Counted from the first letter of the stretch, positions 1 to 9,820 are shown. The stretch: DNA of 64,000 nt from an uncultured Oligoflexales bacterium (GCA_958296095.1 OY282434.1:2386001-2450000), one strand, 5' to 3'. Translations and numbers: made by a program. The notes: generated by a model from the letters alone, not told the origin.

Positions 1-620
1 CGTAGGCTTGTGCTAAGGAAGGTCTTTGCCCCCTCGCTCTTTGTCCCCCACCTCTTGCCCACCGAGAGCTTTATGAACGGCAGAGCGAGACCGTGCGAAA
101 ACTCGACCACAGATACTGCCATATTGTCGTTAGATTATGCTTTTGCACAAGGCATGTACTTGCACCTATCTCAGGGGAGAGTTTCTCGGCAGGTCTGCGC
201 TCTGCCAAGATAACGGAGATTTGTGCTAAGTGGTGCCTGCTTCCAAGTCTCTCGGCTGTTGCATTCAGGCTTGCCTACCAAGAGCTCCATGAAGGGCGCG
301 GTGAGACCGTGCGAAAACCCGACCATAAATACTGCCGTATTGCCGTTAGTTTATTTTTTTTGCACAAGGCATGTGCCTATACCTGTTGTGGTCGGGTTGC
401 ACGCGGCTTCCTTGCCGCTTTCTAGCTCCAGGTCTGCGCCGTGCCAAGACAACGGAGGCATGGGCTAAGTAGTGTCTGCGCCGTGCCAAGACAACGGAGC
501 TACGCACGACTCTTTGTAACGCTCGCTACGCTCGCTGGACTTTTTGCCGCTTTCTAGCTCCGCTCGCTGCTCGTCCTCGGACCTCTTGCTATTGCGTTCA
601 GGCTTGCCCTCAGACCCCTC
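1..620 (+). repeat. Modular repeat block 1
   Basis: No credible gene. The block contains a complete module A (58-193), a variant module A from about 276 whose right end lacks the terminal inverted repeat, several B units (GCCAAGACAACGGAG) and module C (CTCGCTTTCTAGCTC). It ends in a D unit directly against the 3' end of the minus-strand gene at 622. Short open frames here are repeat-derived: the same peptides recur in the other repeat blocks. Confidence 0.85.
58..193 (+). repeat. Module A, complete copy, 136 bp
   Basis: Left end CCCACCGAGA, right end TCTCGGCAGG, which are near-perfect inverted repeats. The interior has the conserved CCATGAACGGC-like, CGAAAACTCGACCACA and ATACTGCCATATTG segments, here with TTTATGAACGGC in place of the first. 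Confidence 0.8.
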
Positions 621-621
621 G

Positions 622-1101
622 TCAGTGCACCGCCGCATGCCCAGCAATCCGCTGTCGTGCCAACTTGATATTATCGTGAATAAACATAGGCTTGCCGTTG
701 CGGAAATTGCGCGGCTCACGTGCAGCCTGTTTCAATTTGTGCAGCACAGTCTGGTTATGGCTGTTCTGATGCCGCAAGCCCAGCTGAGTAATGGCTTCCG
801 CCCTGACCACCAGTGCAGCATCGTTCAGTCCCGCGGCCATGATCGCCTGGCAGTGCTGTTGCTGGCTTTGTCCACAGCTTTTTAACCACAAGATACGCCA
901 TACCCACGACCAGTCGGCAAAAGCTACACCCTGGCGGCGCTGCTCTTCCCAAATATTACGCTGCAATTCAACCCCGTTACGCAAAAAATAGCGCCATTCC
1001 CGCTGGTCAGGATTGCGTTTTATGTTTATTTCTGCTGCCATAAGCGGCAAAGCGGCCCAGCTCAACATCCCGCCTAGCAACAAGTGCCATCCTGCTTTCA
1101 A
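622..1101 (-). CDS. Exported protein with HEAT-like helices
   Basis: 159 residues. Residues 1-23 form a signal peptide ending in ALPLMAAE, so the product should be periplasmic. Residues 85-140 read as paired amphipathic helices (DAALVVRAEAITQLGLRH then VLHKLKQAAREP), as in HEAT/PBS-lyase-type repeats; that similarity is weak and inferred. A good ribosome site (AGGAGG, antisense of cctcct at 1113-1118) precedes the ATG. The gene is divergent from the GYF/PilZ gene at 1259 across an AT-rich spacer. Its 3' end abuts a D-type repeat, so the last few residues may have been altered by repeat insertion. Function unknown. Confidence 0.6.
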   Translation of the reverse strand: MKAGWHLLLGGMLSWAALPLMAAEINIKRNPDQREWRYFLRNGVELQRNIWEEQRRQGVAFADWSWVWRILWLKSCGQSQQQHCQAIMAAGLNDAALVVRAEAITQLGLRHQNSHNQTVLHKLKQAAREPRNFRNGKPMFIHDNIKLARQRIAGHAAVH

Positions 1102-1258
1102 AGCTAACCTCCTGATATTAAAAATTAAAATTAATATTTTCCTATCACGTTAAAGGTATACTCATATCTAGCCGAAAACGGGGATGACAGAGACAGACAG
1201 TGTAGTTATGGCAGTGAGGTTTTTCACCGAGAAGTAATACGACCGTGAGGGTGGTGCT

Positions 1259-1867
1259 GTGAGTGAATTTAGCTGGTATGTTTATCAATCGGGACAACAG
1301 ATGGGGCCTTTCTCTGACGCTCAGGTGCGGCAGTTGCTCACTATTAAAATGATCACTCAAGATGCGTTTATTTTCAAGGATGGTTGGGAGGACTGGCGTA
1401 GCATTGCCGATGTGTTTGGCAGCAAGGCGGAAGGTGCAGCTACTATCCCCAAGCCACCAACGGCACGCTCATCCCGCGACAAGATGGGGCTGGCAGCACC
1501 ACCAGCACAACAGCAGAGTGGGCAGCATCAACGTATGGCACGTGTTGGCATCAGAGGCAGGGTGATCGCCCACAACAATGGGCGAGTGGTTATCTCTGGG
1601 GGGATAAATATCTCTGCATCGGGAATTTTCGTTGAAACCGAAGTCGAGAACACCGCACCTGGTTTTCAGGTCGGTGAGCAAATCAAGTTAACGATCAAAG
1701 CAGACGATTTGAGTTATCCGTTCAATGTCGTGGCAGAGATGATGCGCTTCAACACTGATAGTAGTAATCATCCGACTGGTTATGGGATGAAGTTTGTCGG
1801 TCTTCCCGCTGAAATTAAAGCTGATATAGAGAGGCTAGCCGCAGGGGGAGAGAGAAAGGCTATCTGA
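1259..1867 (+). CDS. GYF_2 (DUF4339) and PilZ domain protein
   Basis: 202 residues from a GTG start. Residues 4-55 match the GYF_2/DUF4339 pattern (SWYVYQSGQQMGPFSDAQVR, then a conserved W in GWEDWRSI), a fold thought to bind proline-rich or peptide partners. After a Pro/Gln-rich linker, residues 95-195 form a PilZ-like domain (ARVGIRGRV, GINISASGIFVETE, GYGMKFVGL). PilZ domains often bind cyclic-di-GMP, usually through an RxxxR motif plus (D/N)xSxxG: NISASG fits the second motif, while the first is less clear. No signal peptide, so probably cytoplasmic. The stop overlaps the ATG of the next gene (TGATG), suggesting translational coupling. Confidence 0.8.
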   Translation: MSEFSWYVYQSGQQMGPFSDAQVRQLLTIKMITQDAFIFKDGWEDWRSIADVFGSKAEGAATIPKPPTARSSRDKMGLAAPPAQQQSGQHQRMARVGIRGRVIAHNNGRVVISGGINISASGIFVETEVENTAPGFQVGEQIKLTIKADDLSYPFNVVAEMMRFNTDSSNHPTGYGMKFVGLPAEIKADIERLAAGGERKAI

Positions 1868-3081
1868 TGGGTAAGGTAATTTCTCTCAGAAGGAGCTGGA
1901 CACGCATCACTGCGCTGCAGGACGCTTTCATGTTGATCGATCGTGGCATCGTGCTGCAGCGTAAGGATGTGCGACGTGTTATTGCACGTTTTGATCCCGC
2001 CCAGCAGGATGCGATCATCGCGCACTTCGCGGTCACCTTCTGCAACAACCTCGCCTCGTGGTCGATGGTAGAGCGCACCATCGAGAGTTTGCTGGTATGG
2101 TTGACCTGGTCGGGTGATGACCGAGCCGTGCGGGTTTTTATCGCTAAGCTGCGCAGTCAAGAAAATTTTCGCCGCGCCTGCTGGGTGTTGATAGAAGTAG
2201 CGTTATCGGATGAATTGAGTCAGCTTGAACATGGCGAGCGTATCTTCGCCACTAGCGTGTCCTTCATCTGTGAGCTGGGTCACAGTTTGCATGGTGAGGA
2301 TGAAGGGGTTAAGCTTGCCAGCCAAGATCTGCTGTGGAATCATCTCGCCACTTGGTTGTTGTCGTTGAGCAGTATCAACAGCAGTGCTATCAGGCTGTCG
2401 CTGCTCAGTTATTTTGGGGCAATGAGCTATACCGCCACAGGTAAGAAATTTTTCAACCGCATCATGCGTCGTTTCGGCTATACCGTGCTCGATCATCTGT
2501 TTTTCCTGCTCTTCAATCGCAAGAGCGAAGCGATGGCACTGGAATACATGCTGCATAACTTGCCGTGGGTGTTGGGCGGAGATTACTTCACGCAGAGAAT
2601 CATGCGAGCTATTTTTCAACACTACATGTATCGCCATCCCGAACGCTCGCTGCTATTCTTACGCACCTTTACCGATGAATTGCTGGCTCGTCCGCCAGAT
2701 CCCGACGCGAGAAAACGCAAGTTGCAAAGCGAAAGCGAGCAGTCATTGCTCAGGCATCTTGCCTCCCTCTATCTAGTTATTGCTGAAATAAATCAGCGCG
2801 CGCTTGTGCCAGAATTTATCGAAGTGCTGGACCGCTTCAGAGATTACGCGGCATTTGTGCCCACCTTGACCACCCTGCAAAATTCTGCGGGATTGAAGCC
2901 CTACTTCCGTTCATGGCTCACCTTCACTATGCGTGATGACATCAAAATTTTGACCCCCAAACCCATGCGCAAGCGTGGTCGCCGTCCGTCTTTTTCCCGC
3001 ACTAAGGCCAGTCTTTCCACCCTTGAGATGGTGGCTTTTCTTGGCAGTAACGATGTTACGAGAGAAAGAAAGGCCTCGTAG
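1867..3081 (+). CDS. Hypothetical helical cytoplasmic protein
   Basis: 404 residues, start codon overlapping the stop of the GYF/PilZ gene, so the two form a transcriptional and probably translational unit. No signal peptide or membrane segment. The sequence is almost entirely alpha-helical with a basic N-terminus (MGKVISLRRSWTRI) and a basic C-terminal segment (KPMRKRGRRPSFSRTK). I recognise no family. The coupling suggests a partner or effector of the PilZ protein, but this is inference. It converges on smc, with only 12 bases between the stops. Confidence 0.7.
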   Translation: MGKVISLRRSWTRITALQDAFMLIDRGIVLQRKDVRRVIARFDPAQQDAIIAHFAVTFCNNLASWSMVERTIESLLVWLTWSGDDRAVRVFIAKLRSQENFRRACWVLIEVALSDELSQLEHGERIFATSVSFICELGHSLHGEDEGVKLASQDLLWNHLATWLLSLSSINSSAIRLSLLSYFGAMSYTATGKKFFNRIMRRFGYTVLDHLFFLLFNRKSEAMALEYMLHNLPWVLGGDYFTQRIMRAIFQHYMYRHPERSLLFLRTFTDELLARPPDPDARKRKLQSESEQSLLRHLASLYLVIAEINQRALVPEFIEVLDRFRDYAAFVPTLTTLQNSAGLKPYFRSWLTFTMRDDIKILTPKPMRKRGRRPSFSRTKASLSTLEMVAFLGSNDVTRERKAS

Positions 3082-3093
3082 CTCCCCCGCGCT

Positions 3094-6000
3094 TTAAGGC
3101 ATAGCATGTTGAGCTGGTGGTGTGGCACGAGTGAAGTGGGTGTCTTTTTCCAGATCAACGCCTACGACTTTTGACACACCTGGTTCTTGCATGGTCACGC
3201 CGTAGAGGTGGTCGAAGGTCTCCATCGTTTTGCGGTTGTGAGTGACGATGATAAATTGAAAATCTTTGGCAAGTTCTTGCAACACACGATTGAAGCGGGC
3301 GACATTGGCTTCGTCGAGGGAGGCATCGACTTCATCGAGAAAACAAAACGGTGCAGGCTTGGTCTTTAGCAACGCAAAGATAAGCGAGATGGCAGTCAAA
3401 GATTTTTCTCCCCCCGAAAACAAATTAAGGTTTTGTTTTTTCTTGCCCGGCAGTTGCACTATGATCTCTACCCCCGCATCGAGCGGATCGTGGGGCTTGT
3501 CAAGTACTAGTCCCGCCTGACCACGAGGGAAGAGCACTGGGAACAGCGATGTGAATTCTGCCGCGACTTGCTTAAAAGTCGCGTTGAAACGTTGCACACT
3601 GCTGGCCTCTATCTCCGCACTAGCTTGCCGCAAAAATTCAATACTGTCACGCAGTTCTTGGCGTTGTTGATTGACAAACTCTTGGCGTGCTTGCAGCTTT
3701 TCGTATTCATCTAGCGCCAACATGTTAACCGCACCGAGGGCATCCAACTCGCCGCGCAATTTTTCCTTGCGCCCTAACAGAGTTTCTAATTTTTCTGAGC
3801 CAGGTGGATACTTGGCAGGATCGAAATCGTTGAGCGCCGCGGCCTGCTCGTTGATGTTTTGCTGCGTCGTTTCCAACTGCCCCTTAGTCACCGATTTGAG
3901 CGAAATGCTCTTGCGCGTTGAGCTCTGTTCTTTCTGGTGGGCAACGATAACCTTTTCGACCCGTTGCAATTCTTGCACAAGCCTTTGCACTTCCTGCTTG
4001 CGACCTAGCAACAACTCGCGTTGGCGGTCTTGGGTGCGCACTAACTGCTCGATGGCTTGCACCTGTTGGGCATGGTCGTGATCGGCCTGTTCAATGTCAG
4101 CGCTTAACAGGTCACGCTCAGCACAACGACGCAGCAAGCGGTTTTGCACGGCGACGCGGCTGTTGTGGCGGGAGCTCAGCACTTTGGTCACTGCTTCCAA
4201 CTCGGTATTCATCTTGACTAACTGCAATTGTTGTTGCTGGCGGCGTTGATCGAGTTCTTCTCGCTGACGACGATAGTTGTTGTAAGCCGCTTTGATTTGG
4301 GCAAAGTCGACTTGCAGCTCGGCCTGCTCACGTTCCAGCATCTGCTGTGCCTTGTTTTCTGCGGTAATCTGCGTAGTCAGCGAGGTGATTTCGTCGTTGA
4401 GTGCGGTTGCCTTTGCCTGCAAGTCGGCCAACAAATTTTTTTCGTGTTCAAGCTTTTGCGCGGCGGCTTGATAACCGAGCATAATTTTTTCTACGGTGCG
4501 GTTGGCGGTATTGAGTTTTTCGGTCAGCGCGGCGATTTCCACCCGATGCGTGTTCTTGCGCTCTTCATCACCATCGAGCTGGGCTTGCAGGCGAGTAAGT
4601 TCATCCCGTGCTTGGCTCACCTTGGCCTGCAAAGCTTGCTGCGACTGCTGTTGTGAAATAATACCGGCGGCGCTCGCGGCAGTAATCATAGCCGTGCCTT
4701 TGCCATCGATCCAACTGCCTTGGGGGGTGAACAGGGTTACCACCGCGGGCAACTCTGCCAGCATAGTCTTGCTCACCCCAAGATCGAGAGTGACAAAAAC
4801 AAAGGCAAACAGCGATGCTACCTTTGGCTTGACATTGAGGTAAATGCGTAGCGGTTGCAAGGCATGCTGGCTTTGCCAGGCAGTAATTTCAGCATCAACA
4901 TGTGCTGGCAGGCAATCGAGAATGACGACAGGCACACCACCCTCGCCGCGCAGGCTGCGGCTGAAACGCTCGAAGGCCACGGCATCTTGCACGACCACTC
5001 GTTCAGCCCACTGTTCAAGGGCGGCACGCAGACGTGTAGGCAGTTCCTGTGTTTTAGCATTGAAGGTGAGGTAATCGCTCAGCAAGCCGAGATGGTGCTG
5101 GTCATCATAACCACAAAAACGATCACGTTGCCGGGCAATCTCGGTGCTCGCACTGTCGCAAGTTGCTTTGCTTTGAAAATAAATTTCCTTGGCCTGATCA
5201 CGCTGACTACCGAGCAGGTCGCTGGCGCGGGTGATTTCTTTTATCTCGGCTTCTAGTTGTTGCTTACGTTGCAAGTCTGTGCCTAGCCCCGCTTGCTTGG
5301 CGCTCAGGGCTTGGTGTAACTGCTGTTCCTGCTCGGCAAGCATGGCACAGGTGGCAGTGCGGGCGTTTAGCTGTGTATGCGAGTCTTCTTGGGCGCGCTC
5401 GGCTTTTTCTTTGCTATGCAACAGCAATTTGAGGGCAACGGCACGGTCGTTGTGTAGTTGGTGCAGACGGGCAATTTCGGCGTTAAACTCTTCTTCCCTC
5501 AGCACGGTATCGGCGGCGCGAGCATCGAGCTGTTGTATCTTGTCGGCGTGTTTTTCCAATTCAGCGGTGATGGCGGTGATTTTCTCTTGCAAGGCATTGT
5601 GCTCCTGCTGCAATTTGTCCAGCTCGCGCCCCGCGTTGTCGTTGTCTTCCTCGTCTTCTTCGATGTCACGGCTAAGTTCTTGCGAGCGTTGCTGGGCATT
5701 TTCTTTTTTAAGGTCGGTCTTGACTAGTGCCTTTTCAAGTTCACGGCTGCTGTCCTGCAAGCTGTGCAGTTCGTTTTCCAGTGCCGCCAGTTGTGGGTCA
5801 TGCTCGTTAAGTTCACGTTGCAGGGCATTGCGTCGCTGTTGGCAGGCGGTGAGTTCGCGGTAAGTGTGCAGCTCAGCTTTGGTCTCTTGTCGCAGGTCAG
5901 CGGCAAGGGCATCGAGTTTTGTGCGCGTGGTGCGGTACTGCTGGGCGATAATTTGTTTTTGCACGGTGTCATAGGCATTGGCGAGGCTTTGATGTTGCTT

Positions 6001-6648
6001 AGCGGCTGCGACTTGTGCACCGAGTGATTCTTTCTGTGTGCATAGCTCGGCAATCAGATCATCGACGCGCTGTAGGTTAGCGGTGGTGTTTTCAAGTTTT
6101 TTGTTGGTCTCTGCTTGCCTTTTTTTAAAAATAATCGTGCCCGCGGCCTCCTCAATAATTTCACGAATATCACGCGGCCCTGCATTCAACACGCGCTCAA
6201 CCTGCCCTTGTTGGATCATTGAGTAGGTCTTACTGCCCAAGCCGCTGACGGTGAAGAAATCGACAATATCCTTGAGGCGGCAGGGGGTCTTGTTAATCAG
6301 ATATTCGCGCTGCCCGTCGAGATAGATGCGGCGGGTCAAGCTGATCTCGGTGAGATGGCTGTATTCGGGGAGGTTGAGCGTGCCGGCACTGTTGTCAAAG
6401 GTTAGGCTGACCTCGGCCATGCCCAGTGCCTTACGATGCGCGGCACCGGCAAAAATAACGTCAGTGGCATGTTCGCCGCGCAGCAGACGGGTGTTCTGCT
6501 CGCCCATTACCCAGCGCACGGCATCGATGACATTGCTCTTGCCCGAACCGTTGGGGCCGACGATGCCACTGATGCGACGCACAAAGTTGAAGGAGACACG
6601 ATCGGCGAACGACTTGAAGCCAAAGACGGTGATTTTTTTTAGTAGCAT
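3094..6648 (-). CDS. smc: Chromosome segregation protein SMC
   Basis: 1,184 residues, the usual length for bacterial SMC. Walker A GPNGSGKS at residues 31-38, two long coiled-coil arms (about 170-500 and 670-1010) around a hinge domain (about 515-650), then the ABC signature LFSGGEKSLTAISLIF and Walker B FCFLDEVDASLDEANV near the C-terminus, followed by the His switch (IIVTHNRKTM). SMC dimers with ScpA and ScpB compact and segregate chromosomes in an ATP-dependent way; scpA and scpB are not in this window. The gene starts 13 bases after the beta-propeller lipoprotein gene and probably shares its transcript. Many antisense open frames in this GC-biased coiled-coil gene are shadows. Confidence 0.97.
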   Translation of the reverse strand: MLLKKITVFGFKSFADRVSFNFVRRISGIVGPNGSGKSNVIDAVRWVMGEQNTRLLRGEHATDVIFAGAAHRKALGMAEVSLTFDNSAGTLNLPEYSHLTEISLTRRIYLDGQREYLINKTPCRLKDIVDFFTVSGLGSKTYSMIQQGQVERVLNAGPRDIREIIEEAAGTIIFKKRQAETNKKLENTTANLQRVDDLIAELCTQKESLGAQVAAAKQHQSLANAYDTVQKQIIAQQYRTTRTKLDALAADLRQETKAELHTYRELTACQQRRNALQRELNEHDPQLAALENELHSLQDSSRELEKALVKTDLKKENAQQRSQELSRDIEEDEEDNDNAGRELDKLQQEHNALQEKITAITAELEKHADKIQQLDARAADTVLREEEFNAEIARLHQLHNDRAVALKLLLHSKEKAERAQEDSHTQLNARTATCAMLAEQEQQLHQALSAKQAGLGTDLQRKQQLEAEIKEITRASDLLGSQRDQAKEIYFQSKATCDSASTEIARQRDRFCGYDDQHHLGLLSDYLTFNAKTQELPTRLRAALEQWAERVVVQDAVAFERFSRSLRGEGGVPVVILDCLPAHVDAEITAWQSQHALQPLRIYLNVKPKVASLFAFVFVTLDLGVSKTMLAELPAVVTLFTPQGSWIDGKGTAMITAASAAGIISQQQSQQALQAKVSQARDELTRLQAQLDGDEERKNTHRVEIAALTEKLNTANRTVEKIMLGYQAAAQKLEHEKNLLADLQAKATALNDEITSLTTQITAENKAQQMLEREQAELQVDFAQIKAAYNNYRRQREELDQRRQQQQLQLVKMNTELEAVTKVLSSRHNSRVAVQNRLLRRCAERDLLSADIEQADHDHAQQVQAIEQLVRTQDRQRELLLGRKQEVQRLVQELQRVEKVIVAHQKEQSSTRKSISLKSVTKGQLETTQQNINEQAAALNDFDPAKYPPGSEKLETLLGRKEKLRGELDALGAVNMLALDEYEKLQARQEFVNQQRQELRDSIEFLRQASAEIEASSVQRFNATFKQVAAEFTSLFPVLFPRGQAGLVLDKPHDPLDAGVEIIVQLPGKKKQNLNLFSGGEKSLTAISLIFALLKTKPAPFCFLDEVDASLDEANVARFNRVLQELAKDFQFIIVTHNRKTMETFDHLYGVTMQEPGVSKVVGVDLEKDTHFTRATPPAQHAMP

Positions 6649-6661
6649 GCAACGTTACGCC

Positions 6662-7960
6662 TTACTCAATACTTTTGGTGCAAACAAAATCCTTTTCGGG
6701 CTGTAGCTGAAAGATATGCACACGATTACCGTAGAACGAACTTACCACTACCGTGCCGTGCTCGTTGGCGGCAAAGCGATAGTAAGATGCATGTCGTTGT
6801 TGCGAGGTGCAACTCTTCTGCCAGTGTGGTTGTGTCAGGGTGCGGGCGGTGATGGCGAAGAACACCCGTGACGAACTGACGCGACTAAGGAAGCTGTTGC
6901 TCAGCAGGGTTTTAGTAGCGTTTATACTGCGCACCTCGATGTCGCCAGGAAAACGCAGCTCGTCATCAGCACTGTGAATAACTTTAAACTTTAGCTTGCG
7001 GTTCTCGGCAATCGTCGCTCTGACAATGTTGTTGGAGGTGGAGTCGAGTGCGCCGCGTTGGGACAGATAAAAGCTGTCCTGAGCATCGGGGTCGGGGGCA
7101 CTGTCGTAAAAATTAGTGCGGTAGGTTTTGCTGTCGTCGCTCTCTTGCCCACGGGGGAAGTAGAGCCAGTGCAGTTCATCGCTGAGCTCGAACTTTTGCC
7201 AAGGGAAGGCGGTGGGTTTCGCGTCGCGTGCCGCGAAGATATCGTAGATGGCATATTGGAAGATACGGCTGCGTAGGGCTAAGTCACTTGCCCGTGCCCA
7301 GGCATCGGGAATGTCATCTGCACCCTCGCGCTCTTCGCCTTGCTCGCTGAGGGTAAAGCGGTCTACGAGTGTTACATCGTTGAAGCGTTGGCGATTGACC
7401 GCGGTGACGAAAGCGTATAGCAGGCCGCGCTGTGGGTCGAGGTGCAGGGCACGGCGGGGGTGGGAGTAGGTGCGCACGTGTTTGAGTGATAGGTCGGTGT
7501 AGTTGCCGATGAACAGCTCACCCTGTGCACAGCTGATGAAAAAATAAGCGAAGTCTTTACGCATGACCGTGTCGAGTGGCATGCAGGCGATTGCCCAGCT
7601 CTTTTGCAATTTGGGGGTGCTGGCCTCGCTGAGGTCGTAGAGTTGAATGGCACTCTCATCTCTTGCGGTACTGCGGTCGAAGGTGACTAGTAGTCTGTCA
7701 CCGGCGACGACGAGATTGCGTGCCAGGCGTGGAATGGGGATGGCGCGCAGCTTTTTGCCCGTGGCATCAAGCACGAGAATCGAGCCGTGATCGTAGGTGC
7801 GGTCATAGTCGGCGTTTAGCACATAGAAGTGCTGGCCGTCATCGCTGACCGCAACATCGACAGGACTGGCGATACGTTTACCCAGTGGGGGAAAATCTTC
7901 CTCATGTGCGCAAGCGGCCACGAATAAGACGAAGATGGCAAGGAGTAACGTTCTCAACAA
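6662..7960 (-). CDS. Beta-propeller-like lipoprotein
   Basis: The frame is open from an ATG at 7999, but the better start is TTG at 7960: CGAGGG lies 7 bases upstream, and the product then begins with a lipoprotein signal peptide (MLRTLLLAIFVLFVAAC, lipobox VAAC). That gives 432 residues. The body has repeated beta-strand blades of the YVTN/lactonase type (SPVDVAVSDDGQHFYVLNAD, GSILVLDATGKKL, LLYAFVTAV), so it is probably a periplasm-facing propeller. It lies directly upstream of smc on the same strand. Substrate unknown. Confidence 0.75.
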   Translation of the reverse strand: MLRTLLLAIFVLFVAACAHEEDFPPLGKRIASPVDVAVSDDGQHFYVLNADYDRTYDHGSILVLDATGKKLRAIPIPRLARNLVVAGDRLLVTFDRSTARDESAIQLYDLSEASTPKLQKSWAIACMPLDTVMRKDFAYFFISCAQGELFIGNYTDLSLKHVRTYSHPRRALHLDPQRGLLYAFVTAVNRQRFNDVTLVDRFTLSEQGEEREGADDIPDAWARASDLALRSRIFQYAIYDIFAARDAKPTAFPWQKFELSDELHWLYFPRGQESDDSKTYRTNFYDSAPDPDAQDSFYLSQRGALDSTSNNIVRATIAENRKLKFKVIHSADDELRFPGDIEVRSINATKTLLSNSFLSRVSSSRVFFAITARTLTQPHWQKSCTSQQRHASYYRFAANEHGTVVVSSFYGNRVHIFQLQPEKDFVCTKSIE

Positions 7961-8103
7961 CAGATAACCCTCGTTGACAATCGCGGGGCACGCTATCACA
8001 AGTGTAAGCTAGTTCGCAAGCCAACTGCTGTTCGCCTCAGACTGGCGAAAGTTGATACTTTTGGTAAGGTGGACTGCTTGATGGAGGTTAAAGCATTTTC
8101 CTC

Positions 8104-8814
8104 GTGCATGTTGAGTGGTTACATCATTTTTGCACCGTCGGCGCGGCTACTGTCGTCCAGGTTGATTTGCGATCGCACCCTGAGTGGGAGTGCTCTGCTT
8201 TAGCGTGGCTGGACGTGGAGGAGCGAGCACGTTGGCGGGACTATTTGCATCTCGGTGCACGGCGTGGGTTTGCTCTGTGTCGTGCCGCGCTGCGTGCTGT
8301 TCTCTGTGAACGACTTGCTTGCCACAACGAGCAGTTAGCGTTTGGCCGCTCTCGGCATGGCAAGCCATTCGCAACGGTGAGTGCCAGGCCGGCAACGGTT
8401 AGCTTCAATGTCAGTCATAGTGGCAAACACGGATTGATCGCCCTTGCTCCCGCGGGACGACTAGGTGTTGATGTTGAAGCGTACGTTGCTCGTCGTTACC
8501 TCGACCAACTGTCCGTATCTAGCTCGTGGTTTGCTGCCCATGAACGGGATGCACTAGCGCGAGCATCTGGCGATGACAAGGTGCACTTATTTGCCAGACT
8601 CTGGACGATCAAGGAGGCTCTGGCCAAAGCGCGCGGCACAGGCTTACGCATCGGCGGTGCAGCACTGGAAGTTCCGCCTGCATTGCTGCACGGCACGACC
8701 TGCACCTTTCAGTTTGCCCACGAACCTGAAGCGCAATGGCGGGGGGACTATATTGGCAACGACGAGTTTGCTGCCGTAGTTGTGCAGGAAATTCTCGGCG
8801 GGCAAAGAGGCTAG
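8104..8814 (+). CDS. 4'-phosphopantetheinyl transferase, Sfp type
   Basis: 236 residues from GTG 8104; GGAGG lies about 15 bases upstream, so the start is not certain. The family motifs are all present: GKP (residues 93-95), FNVSHSGKHG, LGVDVE (the Mg-binding D-x-E) and the WTIKEALAKARGTGL helix with KEA. Enzymes of this type move phosphopantetheine from CoA to a serine of acyl, aryl or peptidyl carrier proteins in the cytoplasm. No carrier protein or synthase gene is nearby, so its partner is unknown. The last codons and stop (GGGCAAAGAGGCTAG) match the edge of a repeat module seen elsewhere (compare 41838), so the native C-terminus may have been replaced. Confidence 0.9.
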   Translation: MHVEWLHHFCTVGAATVVQVDLRSHPEWECSALAWLDVEERARWRDYLHLGARRGFALCRAALRAVLCERLACHNEQLAFGRSRHGKPFATVSARPATVSFNVSHSGKHGLIALAPAGRLGVDVEAYVARRYLDQLSVSSSWFAAHERDALARASGDDKVHLFARLWTIKEALAKARGTGLRIGGAALEVPPALLHGTTCTFQFAHEPEAQWRGDYIGNDEFAAVVVQEILGGQRG

Positions 8815-8995
8815 CAGGCAAGCCTGAACGCGATAGCCGAGAGGCTTGGGAGCAAGCTTGAACGCAATAACGAGAGGTCTGGTGACAAGCAGAGAGGCTA
8901 ACAAGCAAGCCTCAACGCAATACAGGGAGGTCTGAGCGCAAGCAGCGAGCTAGCAAGCGAGCGATACAGGAAGCCGCGTAGCAATTATCAATTAT
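8800..8995 (-). repeat. Modular repeat block 2
   Basis: Minus-orientation block between two convergent genes. It holds three D units (cores CTGAACGCGATAGCCGAGAGG, CTTGAACGCAATAACGAGAGG and CTCAACGCAATACAGGGAGG) and a C module (AGCGAGCTAGCAAGCGAGCG), ending in CCGCGTAGCAATT. No module A copy. Confidence 0.8.
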
Positions 8996-9157
8996 CAAGG
9001 AAGAATTTGGTGAAAGTTAGTGTTTGGCGATTTTATTCTTTATTTCTGCGAGTTGTTCTTCAGTAATATTAGCAAGTTGGCAAATTACTGGGTCATCGAG
9101 CTTGCCATACTTTAACATACTAATGATGACATCCTCGCGCTCCTGGGCACGCCCTTG

Positions 9158-9229
9158 CTTGACCCCCTGTTGCATACCCTGCTTGACCCCCTGTTGCATA
9201 CCCTGCTTGACCCCCTGTTGCATACCCTG
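9158..9229 (-). repeat. 24-bp tandem repeat coding GVKQGMQQ
   Basis: Three exact copies of a 24-bp unit begin at 9158, 9182 and 9206 and are followed by degenerate copies to about 9290. They encode the repeating QG-rich linker of the Rpn-family protein (GMQQGVKQ). Rpn proteins commonly have variable QG repeats here. Confidence 0.9.
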
Positions 9230-9760
9230 CTCGATACCCTGCTCGATACCCTGCCGGATACCCTGCTGTATGCCTTGCTTTTTCCCCTGCTCAATGCCTT
9301 CTAGGCGTGCACCCTCGAAACCGAATTCGATACTTGACATGATACGTTCCTCATCTGGTAAATCGGGAAAACAATCTGCCTCGATGGCAGACAGCCTCTT
9401 CCTATCATACCTCCCATCGGCAAGTCCAAGGTAAGATATTAGTTTAGCCGATAAACTCTTGCGATCTTCAGTGGATAGCGCATAGCAAGAGTGAAAAATT
9501 TTCGCCACAATTTTGGTGCTCAGATGCCAGATGTGTTTCATTCCCAGCAGGCAAGGGCTGGTCGTGAGTCCGCACAGTTGCTCATCGGACAACTTAGGCA
9601 GATTTACCACCAGGATTGGGTCATCTGCAACATAGCGGCGCAGTCCGTGAATAGTTTCCAAGGGATGCCGATTTTTAAATTTTAGCTCAAGCTGGTTCTT
9701 AGCTATATCGACGGGTTTTTTGGTTTGCAGAACGAGGATGCCTAAGACAAAACCATCGGT

Positions 9761-9820
9761 ACGCGCTGTGCGCTGTGCGCTGCTTTTTTGTAACGCTCGC
9801 TTTCTAGCTCGCTCTTTGCC
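9761..9820 (-). repeat. C-module insertion inside the Rpn gene
   Basis: Minus strand reads AGCGAGCTAGAAAGCGAGCG, TTACAAAAAAGCAGCGC and then a CGCACAG short tandem, the same C module found in the intergenic blocks. The nuclease reading frame continues on the far side but is shifted, so this is an insertion, not a native linker. Confidence 0.75.

Noticed and set aside
10-468. Several short open frames in repeat blocks (also at 17285-17724, 20751-22038, 38382-39268, 40749-41889, 46390-46795, 49093-49623)
   Set aside because: The same peptides appear in every block because the DNA is repetitive, there are no ribosome sites, and frames break at module joints. They are not genes.
1102-1258. Promoter TATACT at 1157 for the GYF/PilZ gene
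   Set aside because: A -10-like hexamer is present, but no acceptable -35 at proper spacing was seen; too weak to list.
5231-5863. 210-codon Ser/Cys-rich antisense frame
   Set aside because: It is the shadow of the smc coiled-coil region, whose Glu/Leu/Gln codons leave the opposite strand open.
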